Notes: generated by a model not told the origin, from the sequence alone. DNA of 9,936 bases from Klebsiella pneumoniae (GCA_945869725.1 CAMBPO010000078.1:1-9936), one strand, 5' to 3'; positions 1 to 6,648 are shown, counted from the first letter of the stretch. Program-made: numbers and translations.

Positions 1-420
1 ACCTCTGGTAAACATTGTGTTGTTGTTGGTCGCAGCAATATTGTCGGCACACCGATGTCTATCCTGATGTCTCGTAACAGCACTCCAGGCAACGCCACTG
101 TCACTTTGGTGCACAGCCGCACGCCCAACATGGCAGAGATCTGCAGAACCGCCGATATTTTGATTGTAGCCATCGGCAAACCGGACTTTGTGACCGCAGA
201 TATGGTCAAGGACGGTGCGGTCGTTGTTGATGTCGGCATCACACGGGTGCCTGATGAAACCAGGGCCAGCGGTTTCAGACTCACGGGTGATGTGCACTTC
301 GAATCAGTCAAATCCAAATGTTCGTTTATAACACCGGTTCCTGGCGGCGTTGGCCCGATGACGCGGGCGTCACTGCTGCAAAACACACTTAAAGCACAAG
401 CACTGCGCGAGCAGCTCTGA
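1..420 (+). CDS. folD: FolD, bifunctional methylenetetrahydrofolate dehydrogenase/cyclohydrolase, C-terminal part (5' end cut by window)
   Basis: The reading frame is open from base 1 and ends at TGA 418-420, giving 139 visible residues of a protein that is usually about 285. FolD interconverts 5,10-methylene-THF and 10-formyl-THF using NADP in the cytoplasm, feeding purine, fMet and thymidylate synthesis. Visible marks are the Rossmann-fold NADP loop [13 protein letters not shown] near the left edge, the strand [14 protein letters not shown], the segment [15 protein letters not shown], and the family signature [12 protein letters not shown] near the C-terminus. The catalytic N-terminal half (folate site with the YxxxK lysine) lies outside the window, so it cannot be checked. 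An internal ATG at 55 lies inside the Rossmann motif and is not the start. The gene is followed 31 bp later by the aminotransferase gene on the same strand with no terminator visible between them, so co-transcription is possible. Confidence 0.96.
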   Translation, partial: TSGKHCVVVGRSNIVGTPMSILMSRNSTPGNATVTLVHSRTPNMAEICRTADILIVAIGKPDFVTADMVKDGAVVVDVGITRVPDETRASGFRLTGDVHFESVKSKCSFITPVPGGVGPMTRASLLQNTLKAQALREQL

Positions 421-451
421 GCAACTCCCGCTTTTTAAAGGATGCCCCATT

Positions 452-1648
452 ATGTTTGAATCAATCAGCAGTTTACCCGCAGACCCAATTCTGGGGCTGA
501 TGGCAGCCTTCCGCGCTGACACCAATGCACACAAGATAGATTTGGGGGTGGGCGTTTATAAAAATGAGCTGGGGCAAACGCCCGTCATGCGCGCCGTCAA
601 GCAGGCAGAAACCCGTCTGCTGGCAAATCAGCAAACCAAAACCTACGTCGCGCCAGCTGGACAGGACAGTTTTAATCACCTGATTGCCGGCCTGATCTTT
701 GGTGATGCGCTGCGGGATCAGTTAGGCGGACGGCGGGTGACTTTTCAGACGCCAGGCGGCTGCGGTGGTTTACGTCTTGGCGCAGAATTCCTGCAAAAAG
801 TTAAACCCGGCGCAAAAATCCTGGTCAGCGATCCTACCTGGGCCAATCACATCCCGTTGCTCGGCGAAGCCGGCTTGCAAATCAGCAAATATCCCTACTA
901 CGACTACCAGAATCATGCCATCCGCTTTGATGCCATGATGGATAGCCTAGCCACTGCAGGACAAGGTGATCTGGTATTGTTGCATGGCTGCTGCCACAAC
1001 CCGTGTGGAGCCGATCTGGATGAACAGCAGTGGCAGGCAATTGCTGCGCTCGCGCATAAAAATGGCTTTACACCTTTTGTTGATCTCGCCTATCAGGGAT
1101 TGGGAGATGGCATCGTCGAAGACACCTACGGCGTGCGCTTGCTGGCCGAGACCTTGCCTGAACTGGTTGTGGTCAGTTCCTGCTCCAAAAACTTCGGCTT
1201 GTACCGCGAGCGCACCGGATCATTGACGGTGATCAGCGGAAACGCAGCATCCGCCAAGGCAGCTGGCAGCCAGATTGCCTCCATCGCCCGCAGTATCTAT
1301 TCGATGCCGCCAGATCATGGCGCAGCAGTCGTGATTGAAATTCTGGGAGATAGCACACTGAACGCGGACTGGGAAACTGAGCTGACTGAAGTGCGTAACC
1401 GCATCAATGGCTTGCGTACAGAACTGGTCAACGCCCTGGCAGCAAAAGGCATAGACCGGGACTTCAGTTTTATTCAGCGTGAAAAAGGCATGTTTTCGTT
1501 CCTGGGCTTGAGTGTTGATCAGGTACACAGCCTGATCAACAACTACAGTATTTATCTGGTCGATTCCAGCCGCATCAATATCGCTGGCATCAACCACAGC
1601 AACCTGGACTATCTGGCAGACAGCATCAAGCAGGTGCTGTCCGCCTGA
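452..1648 (+). CDS. aspC: AspC-type class I aminotransferase (aspartate / aromatic amino acid)
   Basis: A cytoplasmic PLP enzyme of 398 residues, close to the 396 of E. coli AspC. It transfers amino groups between aspartate (and often Tyr/Phe) and 2-oxoglutarate. The opening (MFESI...PADPILGL...FRAD) closely resembles E. coli AspC. Family landmarks are collinear with AspC: Trp130 in DPTWANH, Asn183 in HGCCHNPCG, Asp211 and Tyr214 in VDLAYQG, the Schiff-base Lys246 in SCSKNFGLY, Arg254 in RERTGSL, and the substrate-carboxylate Arg374 in SSRINIAGI. The usual NPTG is NPCG here. The start is supported by AAAGGA (437-442) nine bases before the ATG. It lies 31 bp after folD and converges on usp with 2 bp between the stops. 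AspC and TyrB substrate ranges overlap, so aspartate versus aromatic preference cannot be settled from sequence; overall resemblance favours AspC. A DAHP synthase gene nearby makes a role in Tyr/Phe synthesis plausible but unproven. Confidence 0.93.
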   Translation: MFESISSLPADPILGLMAAFRADTNAHKIDLGVGVYKNELGQTPVMRAVKQAETRLLANQQTKTYVAPAGQDSFNHLIAGLIFGDALRDQLGGRRVTFQTPGGCGGLRLGAEFLQKVKPGAKILVSDPTWANHIPLLGEAGLQISKYPYYDYQNHAIRFDAMMDSLATAGQGDLVLLHGCCHNPCGADLDEQQWQAIAALAHKNGFTPFVDLAYQGLGDGIVEDTYGVRLLAETLPELVVVSSCSKNFGLYRERTGSLTVISGNAASAKAAGSQIASIARSIYSMPPDHGAAVVIEILGDSTLNADWETELTEVRNRINGLRTELVNALAAKGIDRDFSFIQREKGMFSFLGLSVDQVHSLINNYSIYLVDSSRINIAGINHSNLDYLADSIKQVLSA

Positions 1649-1650
1649 CG

Positions 1651-2082
1651 TTAAACGCGAACGGTCAACACATCACAACCAATGCCGTGTAATACGGCGT
1701 TGGCTGTGGAACCCAATATAGCCCGAATCGGGCTGTGTCCGTGACTGCCAATAACCAGAAGGTCTGTAGAGGATTCTGCTACCAGCTTTTTGATCTCAGT
1801 CGCAGCTTTACCCGACAAAAAATGCACACTGCCAGCCGCAATGCCGTGCTTGGCCAGCGATTTACGCGCTGCGCCTGCCACCATGGCCTGATGCTGTTTC
1901 TGAAGCGTCTCAAAGTCTGCCATGTTCAGCTCAAATGAATAACTGCCCAACAACGGTTCAAATACCAGCACCGCACTCAACACGGCTTTATTGGCAGCAG
2001 CTATCTCAACCGCCTTTTTAACAATCGTGTCGGACTCGTCCGATCCATCAATCGCAACCAGCACTTTTTTATAATGGGACAT
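1651..2082 (-). CDS. Universal stress protein, UspA family
   Basis: A single-domain Usp of 143 residues, the normal length. Usp proteins are small soluble nucleotide-binding dimers induced by starvation, growth arrest or low oxygen; the exact biochemical role is mostly unknown. The N-terminal strand and loop KVLVAIDGSDES (6-17) and the C-terminal loop IGSHGHSPIRAILGSTANAV (111-130) form the nucleotide site. The second loop resembles the ATP-binding G-2X-G-9X-G(S/T) motif, but with eight rather than nine residues before GST. This spacing is like UspA-type members, so ATP binding is uncertain. The end CDVLTVRV is typical of the family. The start ATG at 2080-2082 has AAAGG about 13 bases upstream, so the ribosome site is modest. 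The gene stands alone, reads away from a 248-bp regulatory region with an FNR-type box and a sigma70-like promoter, and converges on aspC. Confidence 0.93.
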   Translation of the reverse strand: MSHYKKVLVAIDGSDESDTIVKKAVEIAAANKAVLSAVLVFEPLLGSYSFELNMADFETLQKQHQAMVAGAARKSLAKHGIAAGSVHFLSGKAATEIKKLVAESSTDLLVIGSHGHSPIRAILGSTANAVLHGIGCDVLTVRV

Positions 2083-2114
2083 AAGGTGAGTCTGCCTTTG
2101 TGGATATTAAAAAC

Positions 2115-2131
2115 GCTGCCTGTTTAGCAGC
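2115..2131 (-). other. Stem-loop at the predicted 5' end of the usp mRNA
   Basis: On the minus strand GCTGC - 7-nt loop - GCAGC forms a perfect 5-bp stem. A-U and G-U pairs could lengthen it by about three base pairs. It is followed by GTTTTT, so in isolation it resembles a small intrinsic terminator. However, the predicted usp transcript begins at about 2134, directly before this hairpin, and no other minus-strand gene lies upstream. An mRNA-stabilising 5' stem-loop is therefore a better reading than termination. This is inference from position; the transcription start has not been measured. Confidence 0.4.
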
Positions 2132-2140
2132 ACTTTCTGG

Positions 2141-2169
2141 ATCATAGTTAAATACTTGCAATCGCTCAA
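2141..2169 (-). promoter_or_regulatory. Predicted sigma70-type promoter of usp
   Basis: On the minus strand there is TTGAGC (2164-2169) as the -35, a 17-bp spacer, and TATGAT (2141-2146) as the -10 (5 of 6 consensus bases). The predicted start of transcription is at about 2134, giving a 51-nt leader before the usp ATG. The FNR-type box is centred about 79.5 bp upstream of that start, close to spacings used by class I FNR-activated promoters. Confidence 0.5.
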
Positions 2170-2206
2170 TGAACCATATCCATTGCCACATATATATTCT
2201 AACTAT

Positions 2207-2220
2207 TTGATGCAGATCAA
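2207..2220. promoter_or_regulatory. FNR/Anr-type binding site, perfect match
   Basis: TTGATgcagATCAA matches the FNR/Anr consensus TTGAT-N4-ATCAA at every defined position. It lies between the divergent usp gene (start 2082) and the 35-codon membrane ORF (start 2331). FNR and Anr are oxygen-sensing Fe-S regulators active without oxygen, and several usp genes of gammaproteobacteria (for example in Pseudomonas) are known Anr targets. The box is symmetrical, so it could serve either direction. The usp side has the better promoter; the rightward side has only a weak -10 candidate at the class II distance. Confidence 0.7.
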
Positions 2221-2330
2221 AATTTGAAGGGCTATTGTGCAGGAATATCTGTTTGCGGGCGCGGTACCAAAACAGTAACGAGGCACCAAAATCCTGCATC
2301 TAACTTCATTTGAGCTACGGGAGACTGATA

Positions 2331-2438
2331 ATGGAAGACAGAATAATCGCAAGAAACATTGGCCTGACTGTTGGCGTCATCATGATGGTTGCACTGGGCC
2401 TGGTCACGCTCTCTACCATCATTGGCAGCTCACTCTGA
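2331..2438 (+). CDS. Putative 35-residue single-pass membrane peptide
   Basis: A short ORF with ATG at 2331 and TGA at 2436-2438. GGGAG lies about 6 bases before the ATG (spacer ACTGATA or similar), a good ribosome site. The peptide begins with a charged segment, MEDRIIARN. A continuous hydrophobic stretch of about 25 residues follows, from IGLTVGVIMM to STIIGS, enough for one membrane span, and the C-terminus is a short SSL. The layout suits a small inner-membrane protein such as an accessory subunit of a larger complex, but I do not recognise the family and assign no function. It lies 110 bp downstream of a perfect FNR-type box, so low-oxygen regulation is possible. It converges on the DAHP synthase gene, and no clear terminator follows it on this strand. 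The main doubt is that ORFs this short arise by chance; the combination of ribosome site, membrane profile and placement is what supports it. Confidence 0.45.
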   Translation: MEDRIIARNIGLTVGVIMMVALGLVTLSTIIGSSL

Positions 2439-2470
2439 TTAGCTTACTGGTAGTGTTGCCAACCATGTCC

Positions 2471-2502
2471 ACAAAAATTACCGAGGCTTAACGCCGCCCC
2501 GG
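2471..2502 (-). terminator. Intrinsic terminator of the DAHP synthase gene, overlapping its last codons
   Basis: On the minus strand CCGGGGC (2496-2502) pairs with GCCTCGG (2481-2487) across an 8-nt loop that contains the TAA stop. One pair is G-U. The stem is followed by TAATTTTTGT, a usable T-run. The 5' arm therefore encodes part of the C-terminal PGRR. On the plus strand no T-run follows the hairpin, so it should act mainly leftward. Confidence 0.65.
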
Positions 2503-3561
2503 AAGGACATCTTTGACTTCGTCGGCCAGTTTCCGCAATGCCGTCTCAGTCGTTGGCCAATCGATGCAGGCATCGGTAATTGAAACACCATAGCGAATTT
2601 CCTGCGGGTCTGCGGGTATGGGCTGGTTGCCGGCATAGATGTTGCTTTCCACCATCACGCCCATGATTGATTTGTTCCCGGCAACAATCTGCTGAGCAAC
2701 ATCATCCAGCACCTCCAGTTGCAACTCGTATTGCTTGCGAGAATTACCGTGACTGCAATCCACCAGAATATTCTCTGCCAAAGCCGCCTTACGCAACTCT
2801 GCCTCACAGGCTGCTACAAAGGGTGCCTGAAAGTTCGGCTCCTTACCGCCGCGCAGAATGACATGACAATGCGGGTTGCCCGATGTTCTGAAGGCAGCGA
2901 CACGGCCATTTTCAGTGACACTGATAAATGTGTTGACGGCACTGGCGGACCGAATAGCGTTAACTGCAACGGACAAACTTCCATCCACATTGTTTTTAAA
3001 ACCAACCGCTGAAGAAATGCCGCTCGATAACTTCCGATGCGTAGGCGATTCTGTTGTCCGTGCCCCAATGGCTGTCCAGCTCACCAAATCCTGAAGATAC
3101 TGAGGGGAGATGAGATCCAGCGCCTCGACGGCAATCGGTAGTCCCAACGCGTTGATATCCAGCATTAACTGCCTGCCGATTCGTAAACCATGCTCTATGC
3201 GGTGACTGCCATCCAGATAAGGATCGTAAATCAAGCCTTCCCAGCCGACCGTGGTCCGCGGTTTCTCAAAATAAACGCGCATCACGATCATCAGCGTGTC
3301 TTTCAATTCATCCGCCAGCGGCTTCAACAAACGTGCGTAATCCATCGCCAAGGCGGTATCGTGAATCGAGCAGGGGCCAACCACAACCAACAATCGGTGG
3401 TCCTTGTTGTCAAGGATGCCTTTAACGCTGTGGTGTCCATAGAGAACTGTATCCAGAGCATCGCCTCTTAAGGGCATGTCTCGCTTGAGCTCGGCAGGAG
3501 TGGGCAACTCCTCCTGCGAAATAATGTGCAAATTGTCTACTTCCCGCGTTTTGGCTGACAT
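2488..3561 (-). CDS. Class I (AroF/AroG/AroH type) 3-deoxy-7-phosphoheptulonate synthase
   Basis: DAHP synthase condenses phosphoenolpyruvate and erythrose 4-phosphate in the first step of the shikimate pathway to Phe, Tyr and Trp. It has 357 residues, close to the 350 of E. coli AroG. Visible motifs are VGPCSIHD (metal ligand Cys64), RVYFEKPRTTVGWEGL (95-110, PEP/E4P site), GARTTESPTHR (166-176), GFKNNVDGS (187-195), ILRGGK (235-240), VDCSHGNS (267-274, metal ligand His271), MVESN (Glu305) and YGVSITDACIDW (324-335, metal ligand Asp330). All expected metal ligands are present. The start is ATG with AGGAAAG (3567-3573) five bases upstream. Feedback specificity (Phe, Tyr or Trp) cannot be read safely, so no single aroF/G/H symbol is given. 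It lies 89 bp downstream of murJ on the same strand and ends in its own terminator. No TyrR or TrpR box was recognised in the 89-bp gap. Confidence 0.96.
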   Translation of the reverse strand: MSAKTREVDNLHIISQEELPTPAELKRDMPLRGDALDTVLYGHHSVKGILDNKDHRLLVVVGPCSIHDTALAMDYARLLKPLADELKDTLMIVMRVYFEKPRTTVGWEGLIYDPYLDGSHRIEHGLRIGRQLMLDINALGLPIAVEALDLISPQYLQDLVSWTAIGARTTESPTHRKLSSGISSAVGFKNNVDGSLSVAVNAIRSASAVNTFISVTENGRVAAFRTSGNPHCHVILRGGKEPNFQAPFVAACEAELRKAALAENILVDCSHGNSRKQYELQLEVLDDVAQQIVAGNKSIMGVMVESNIYAGNQPIPADPQEIRYGVSITDACIDWPTTETALRKLADEVKDVLPGRR

Positions 3562-3650
3562 AACTACTTTCCTGAGATTTCCAAATTTCCGTTCTATTCT
3601 GGAGGTTGGGCACTATGCAAGCAAGTTGGGCTGATTTCGCGCGGCGTTTG

Positions 3651-5300
3651 TTATGCCTGTCGTCGAAAATCAGCAGCCCTCATGCCAGTGAGAAACAAGA
3701 CTGCAAGATATGTCAGCAGACCTCCAACACACACAACAGCCAGCATGGACGCACGCTGAGCCACCGGCCACTCAAGCCACATGCGCCAATCGCCTGCTAC
3801 CCAGACCAACATACCCGCCATAAGCACATTGGCAAACAGCATCCTTGCCAGAAACAGACCCCAGCCGGGCTGAAATTGATAAATGCCACCTCGCCACAAA
3901 CCAAACAACAGCAGGCCGGCATTCAGAAACGCTGCAAGGGATGTTGCCAGCGCCAGTCCGGTATGAGCGAAATCCAGCACAAACACCAGCAAAATATTCA
4001 AAAACATATTTACAACCATGGCCACAATGCCAATGCGCACCGGCGTGCTGGTGTTCTGCCTGGCGTAATAGCCCGGTGCAAAAACTTTGATGGCCATAAA
4101 CGCAGTCAACCCAAGTGCATAAGCTTGCAGACTGAGTGTTACCTGAGTTACGTCAAAGACATCAAAATTGTCATTCTGAAACAAAGTGATGATCATCGGC
4201 TGAGCCAGCAGGACCAGCGCCAGTGAAGCTGGAACGGCAATCAGCAAAATCAGCCTGAATGCCCAATCCAGCAGGGCAGCAAACTCGTGTGATGATTTCT
4301 CCGCGTGGCGACGGGACAAACTCGGCAGAACAACGGTGGCCACCGCCACAGCAAAAATTCCCAGCGGCAGATCCATCAACCGTTCGGAGAAATACAACCA
4401 TGAGACACTGCCAGATACCAGAAATGACGCAATAACCGTGTCCAGCAACAGATTGATCTGACTCACTGAAACGCCAAACAGCGCTGGCACCATCAACCTG
4501 AGTATGCGGCTGACTCCCTCATGCCCACGCTGAAATCGCGGCCTTGGCAATAAGTTCATGCGCGCGAGAAATGGCAGTTGAAACAAGAATTGGCTGATAC
4601 CGGCAATCAGTACGCCCCATGCCAAAGCAATTTCAGGCTGATCAAAATACGGGCTCAATATCAACGCGGAACCAATCAGTGAAACATTCAACAGCGAAGG
4701 TGTTAACGCAGGCACCGCAAAGCGGTCATAACTATTCAGAATTGAACCGGCAAACGCGGTCATCGAAATCAAAAACAGGTATGGGAAGGTGATACGCAAC
4801 ATATCCACAAACAACGCAAACTTTGCAGGCTCGTCGGTAAATCCGTAAGCGATTGGCCATGCAACCAGAGGAGCCGCCGCTACCACCACCACGCTGATGA
4901 GCAGCAGGATGGTACCAAGATATGCCGACACCACGTTGATCAGGGTCTGCACCTCTGCGAGGGTTCGCTGGCTTCGATACTCAGACAGTACCGGCACAAA
5001 TGCCTGGTTAAAGGCGCCCTCGGCAAACAATCTGCGCAGAAAGTTGGGTATCTTGAAGGCTAGAAAAAATGCGTCAGAGCCGTCTCCGGGGCCAAATACA
5101 TGGGCCAACACGACATCTCTCGCCAAGCCCAGCATTCGCGACACAAACGTCATGCTGCCGGTGATTGCACTTGAACGTAGCAATCCTGCGCGAGCCTTTG
5201 GAGGCTGGGCCGGATCAGCAACGGGCGATACATCGCCTTTCTGGCGGCTCTTTTCCTGTCCGGGCTCAGGCGAATTGGAACTGGAACTGGAACTGCTCAC
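3651..5300 (-). CDS. murJ: MurJ (MviN), lipid II flippase
   Basis: A MOP-superfamily inner-membrane protein that moves the peptidoglycan precursor lipid II across the cytoplasmic membrane. It has 549 residues against about 511 in E. coli. From residue 38 it is collinear with E. coli MurJ at a constant offset of 37. Residues equivalent to the essential Arg18, Arg24, Arg52 and Arg270 are present as Arg55, Arg61, Arg89 and Arg307, and Asp39 as Asp76. The acidic residue before Arg307 is Glu306 instead of Asp269. Motifs seen are DAFFLAFKIPNFLRRLFAEG (76-95) and the segment from SERLMDLPLGI to LPSLSR (305-330). About 14 hydrophobic spans follow residue 45. The first 37 residues are an extra hydrophilic tail with seven serines in a row. 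The start used is GTG at 5298-5300 behind a purine-rich GAGAGAAAGAGA. A TTG at residue 40 is a possible alternative, with AAAGG about 11 bases upstream. It is divergent from the Nramp-like gene. Confidence 0.95.
   Translation of the reverse strand: MSSSSSSSNSPEPGQEKSRQKGDVSPVADPAQPPKARAGLLRSSAITGSMTFVSRMLGLARDVVLAHVFGPGDGSDAFFLAFKIPNFLRRLFAEGAFNQAFVPVLSEYRSQRTLAEVQTLINVVSAYLGTILLLISVVVVAAAPLVAWPIAYGFTDEPAKFALFVDMLRITFPYLFLISMTAFAGSILNSYDRFAVPALTPSLLNVSLIGSALILSPYFDQPEIALAWGVLIAGISQFLFQLPFLARMNLLPRPRFQRGHEGVSRILRLMVPALFGVSVSQINLLLDTVIASFLVSGSVSWLYFSERLMDLPLGIFAVAVATVVLPSLSRRHAEKSSHEFAALLDWAFRLILLIAVPASLALVLLAQPMIITLFQNDNFDVFDVTQVTLSLQAYALGLTAFMAIKVFAPGYYARQNTSTPVRIGIVAMVVNMFLNILLVFVLDFAHTGLALATSLAAFLNAGLLLFGLWRGGIYQFQPGWGLFLARMLFANVLMAGMLVWVAGDWRMWLEWPVAQRASMLAVVCVGGLLTYLAVLFLTGMRAADFRRQA
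5278..5295 (-). repeat. Hexanucleotide tandem repeat (GGAACT)x3 in the murJ N-terminus
   Basis: Three exact copies of GGAACT on the plus strand (AGTTCC on the coding strand) encode Ser-Ser pairs in the MurJ N-terminal tail. A fourth, degenerate unit (GAATTG) flanks it. A change in copy number would add or remove two serines without shifting the frame. Confidence 0.8.
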
Positions 5301-5415
5301 GTTGTAGTCTCTTTCTCTCGTTTCAGCATTCCATTATGCTGCGCTGTGCGCATTATGGGCACCCTGACAATAAAAAACGATACAAACAAGCACTAAAACT
5401 TCAGAAGAATAACCC
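5301..5415. promoter_or_regulatory. Divergent intergenic region between murJ and the Nramp-like gene
   Basis: These 115 bp must hold the start signals of two divergent genes. Two CATTATG copies (5332-5338 and 5351-5357), 19 bp apart, read CATAAT on the minus strand, a good -10 sequence for murJ, but neither has a convincing -35 at 16-18 bp. Between them lies GCGC-tgt-GCGC. Rightward, CTGACA (near 5364) could be a -35, but no matching -10 was found. No Fur, MntR or OxyR box was recognised. The ribosome site of the rightward gene is weak (AGAAG about 8 bases before the ATG). Confidence 0.3.
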
Positions 5416-6648
5416 ATGAACAAAACACAACGAATTAATCGATGGCGGGCGATTGGCCCTGGAATGGTGATGGCTTCCGCAGCTGTCGGAGCTTCACATC
5501 TGGTGGCATCTACCCAATCAGGCGCTTTGTTTGGATGGCAATTGCTGTGGCTCATTGTGCTTGTTAATGTGTTGAAGTACCCTTTTTTCCGTTTTGGTGT
5601 TCAGTACACACTGATCAACAACAAAAGTCTCATCGAAGGTTATCAGCAAAAAGGTCAAGGCTGGCTGATTGCATTTACCTTGCTGAATTTGATTGCGGCG
5701 GTCGTCAATACTGCTGGCGTGTTACTGCTGACCGCCAGCCTGTTGCAGTACTTTATACCTGGGAACCTCAGTCTTACCGTCCTGTGCCTGATGCTGCTAG
5801 GAGTCTGCCTGAGTATTTTGCTTGCTGGGCACTATCGGGTACTCGACGGATTATCACGCTTGCTGATGCTAGTGCTGACTGTCTGCACGTTTGTGGCGCT
5901 GTTTATCGCTTGGCGCAACGGACCCATGGCACCAGCAGATTTTGTTAGCCCGTCTCCCTGGCAACTGTCTGCGCTGGCATTTATCGTAGCGACAATGGGC
6001 TGGATGCCGGTGCCGATTGAACTTTCCGCCATCAACTCACTGTGGTTACGATCAAAACAAAAACTCACCACCGTGTCGCTGTCTGACGGGCTTTTTGACT
6101 TTAATCTCGGATATGCGATAGCGGTGGTGCTGGCAGTTGCCTTTGTGGCACTAGGCGCACTGCTGCAACATGGCACAGAACAACCAATCGCGATGGCCAG
6201 TGCTGCATTTGCTCAACAACTGGTATCAATGTATGCCTCTACGATTGGTGAATGGTCACGTCTGTTCATTGCGTTTATTGCGTTTATGTGTATGTTCGGA
6301 ACAACCCTAGCCGTACTGGATGGTTATGCAAGAACCCTTAACGAGTCATTCAGCCTGATGTTTAAACACCAGCACGCACCAAAGCCGTGGGCACTGAGCG
6401 CATGGACGATGCTCCAGGCTGCGTCCGGCATGGCCATCATTCTGTTCTTTCAGACCGCACTGAGCCCGATGCTGACATTTGCCATGACTCTTGCATTTAT
6501 CACCACACCATTTTTCGCCTGGCTGAATTTTAGCCTGATCCGTGGCAGTGGTATATCCGGATTCATGAACGGATTGGCATGGGCTGGCATGGTTTACCTG
6601 TCAGGATTCAGTCTACTCTACATCGTGTGGTACCTGTTCTGGCGTTGA
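5416..6648 (+). CDS. Nramp-like (SLC11-related) membrane transporter lacking the classical metal-site motifs
   Basis: A 410-residue integral membrane protein with 11 hydrophobic spans, roughly at 14-33, 40-60, 82-110, 117-137, 145-166, 183-207, 229-250, 281-302, 326-346, 350-373 and 384-408. This is the span number of Nramp (MntH) transporters. The family start IGPGMVMASAAVG...GALFGWQLLW aligns with Nramp TM1-TM2. Where MntH has DPGN, this protein has GASH (25-28); where TM6 of MntH has MPH, it has MPVPIE (197-202). The Asp/Asn/Met metal ligands of Mn/Fe transporters are therefore missing, and Mn2+ or Fe2+ transport should not be assumed. From memory, a bacterial Nramp-related group shares this GASH / GWMP pattern; its substrate is not known to me. 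It is divergent from murJ, converges on dps with 37 bp between, and appears to be a single-gene unit. The start is the ATG at 5416. The family call is good; the function is open. Confidence 0.85.
   Translation: MNKTQRINRWRAIGPGMVMASAAVGASHLVASTQSGALFGWQLLWLIVLVNVLKYPFFRFGVQYTLINNKSLIEGYQQKGQGWLIAFTLLNLIAAVVNTAGVLLLTASLLQYFIPGNLSLTVLCLMLLGVCLSILLAGHYRVLDGLSRLLMLVLTVCTFVALFIAWRNGPMAPADFVSPSPWQLSALAFIVATMGWMPVPIELSAINSLWLRSKQKLTTVSLSDGLFDFNLGYAIAVVLAVAFVALGALLQHGTEQPIAMASAAFAQQLVSMYASTIGEWSRLFIAFIAFMCMFGTTLAVLDGYARTLNESFSLMFKHQHAPKPWALSAWTMLQAASGMAIILFFQTALSPMLTFAMTLAFITTPFFAWLNFSLIRGSGISGFMNGLAWAGMVYLSGFSLLYIVWYLFWR

Noticed and set aside
1220..1597. 125-residue minus-strand reading frame opposite aspC
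   Set aside because: It is a mirror of the conserved aminotransferase with unusual composition and no supporting signals.
2069..2299. 76-residue minus-strand reading frame upstream of and overlapping the usp start
   Set aside because: It covers the predicted usp promoter, the leader hairpin and the FNR box, overlaps usp in another frame, and its sequence has no recognisable domain.
3562..3650. Promoter for the DAHP synthase gene in the 89-bp gap after murJ
   Set aside because: TTGCAT followed by AATAGA at 16 bp matches too poorly to claim, and no TyrR or TrpR operator was recognised.
3606..4226. 206-residue plus-strand reading frame opposite murJ
   Set aside because: Its composition is rich in Gln, His and Lys, as expected from the complement of a membrane-protein gene. 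murJ itself is full length and well conserved there.
5332..5357. CATAAT on the minus strand twice, as murJ -10 elements
   Set aside because: The hexamers are good, but no acceptable -35 lies 16-18 bp upstream of either, so no murJ promoter is claimed.
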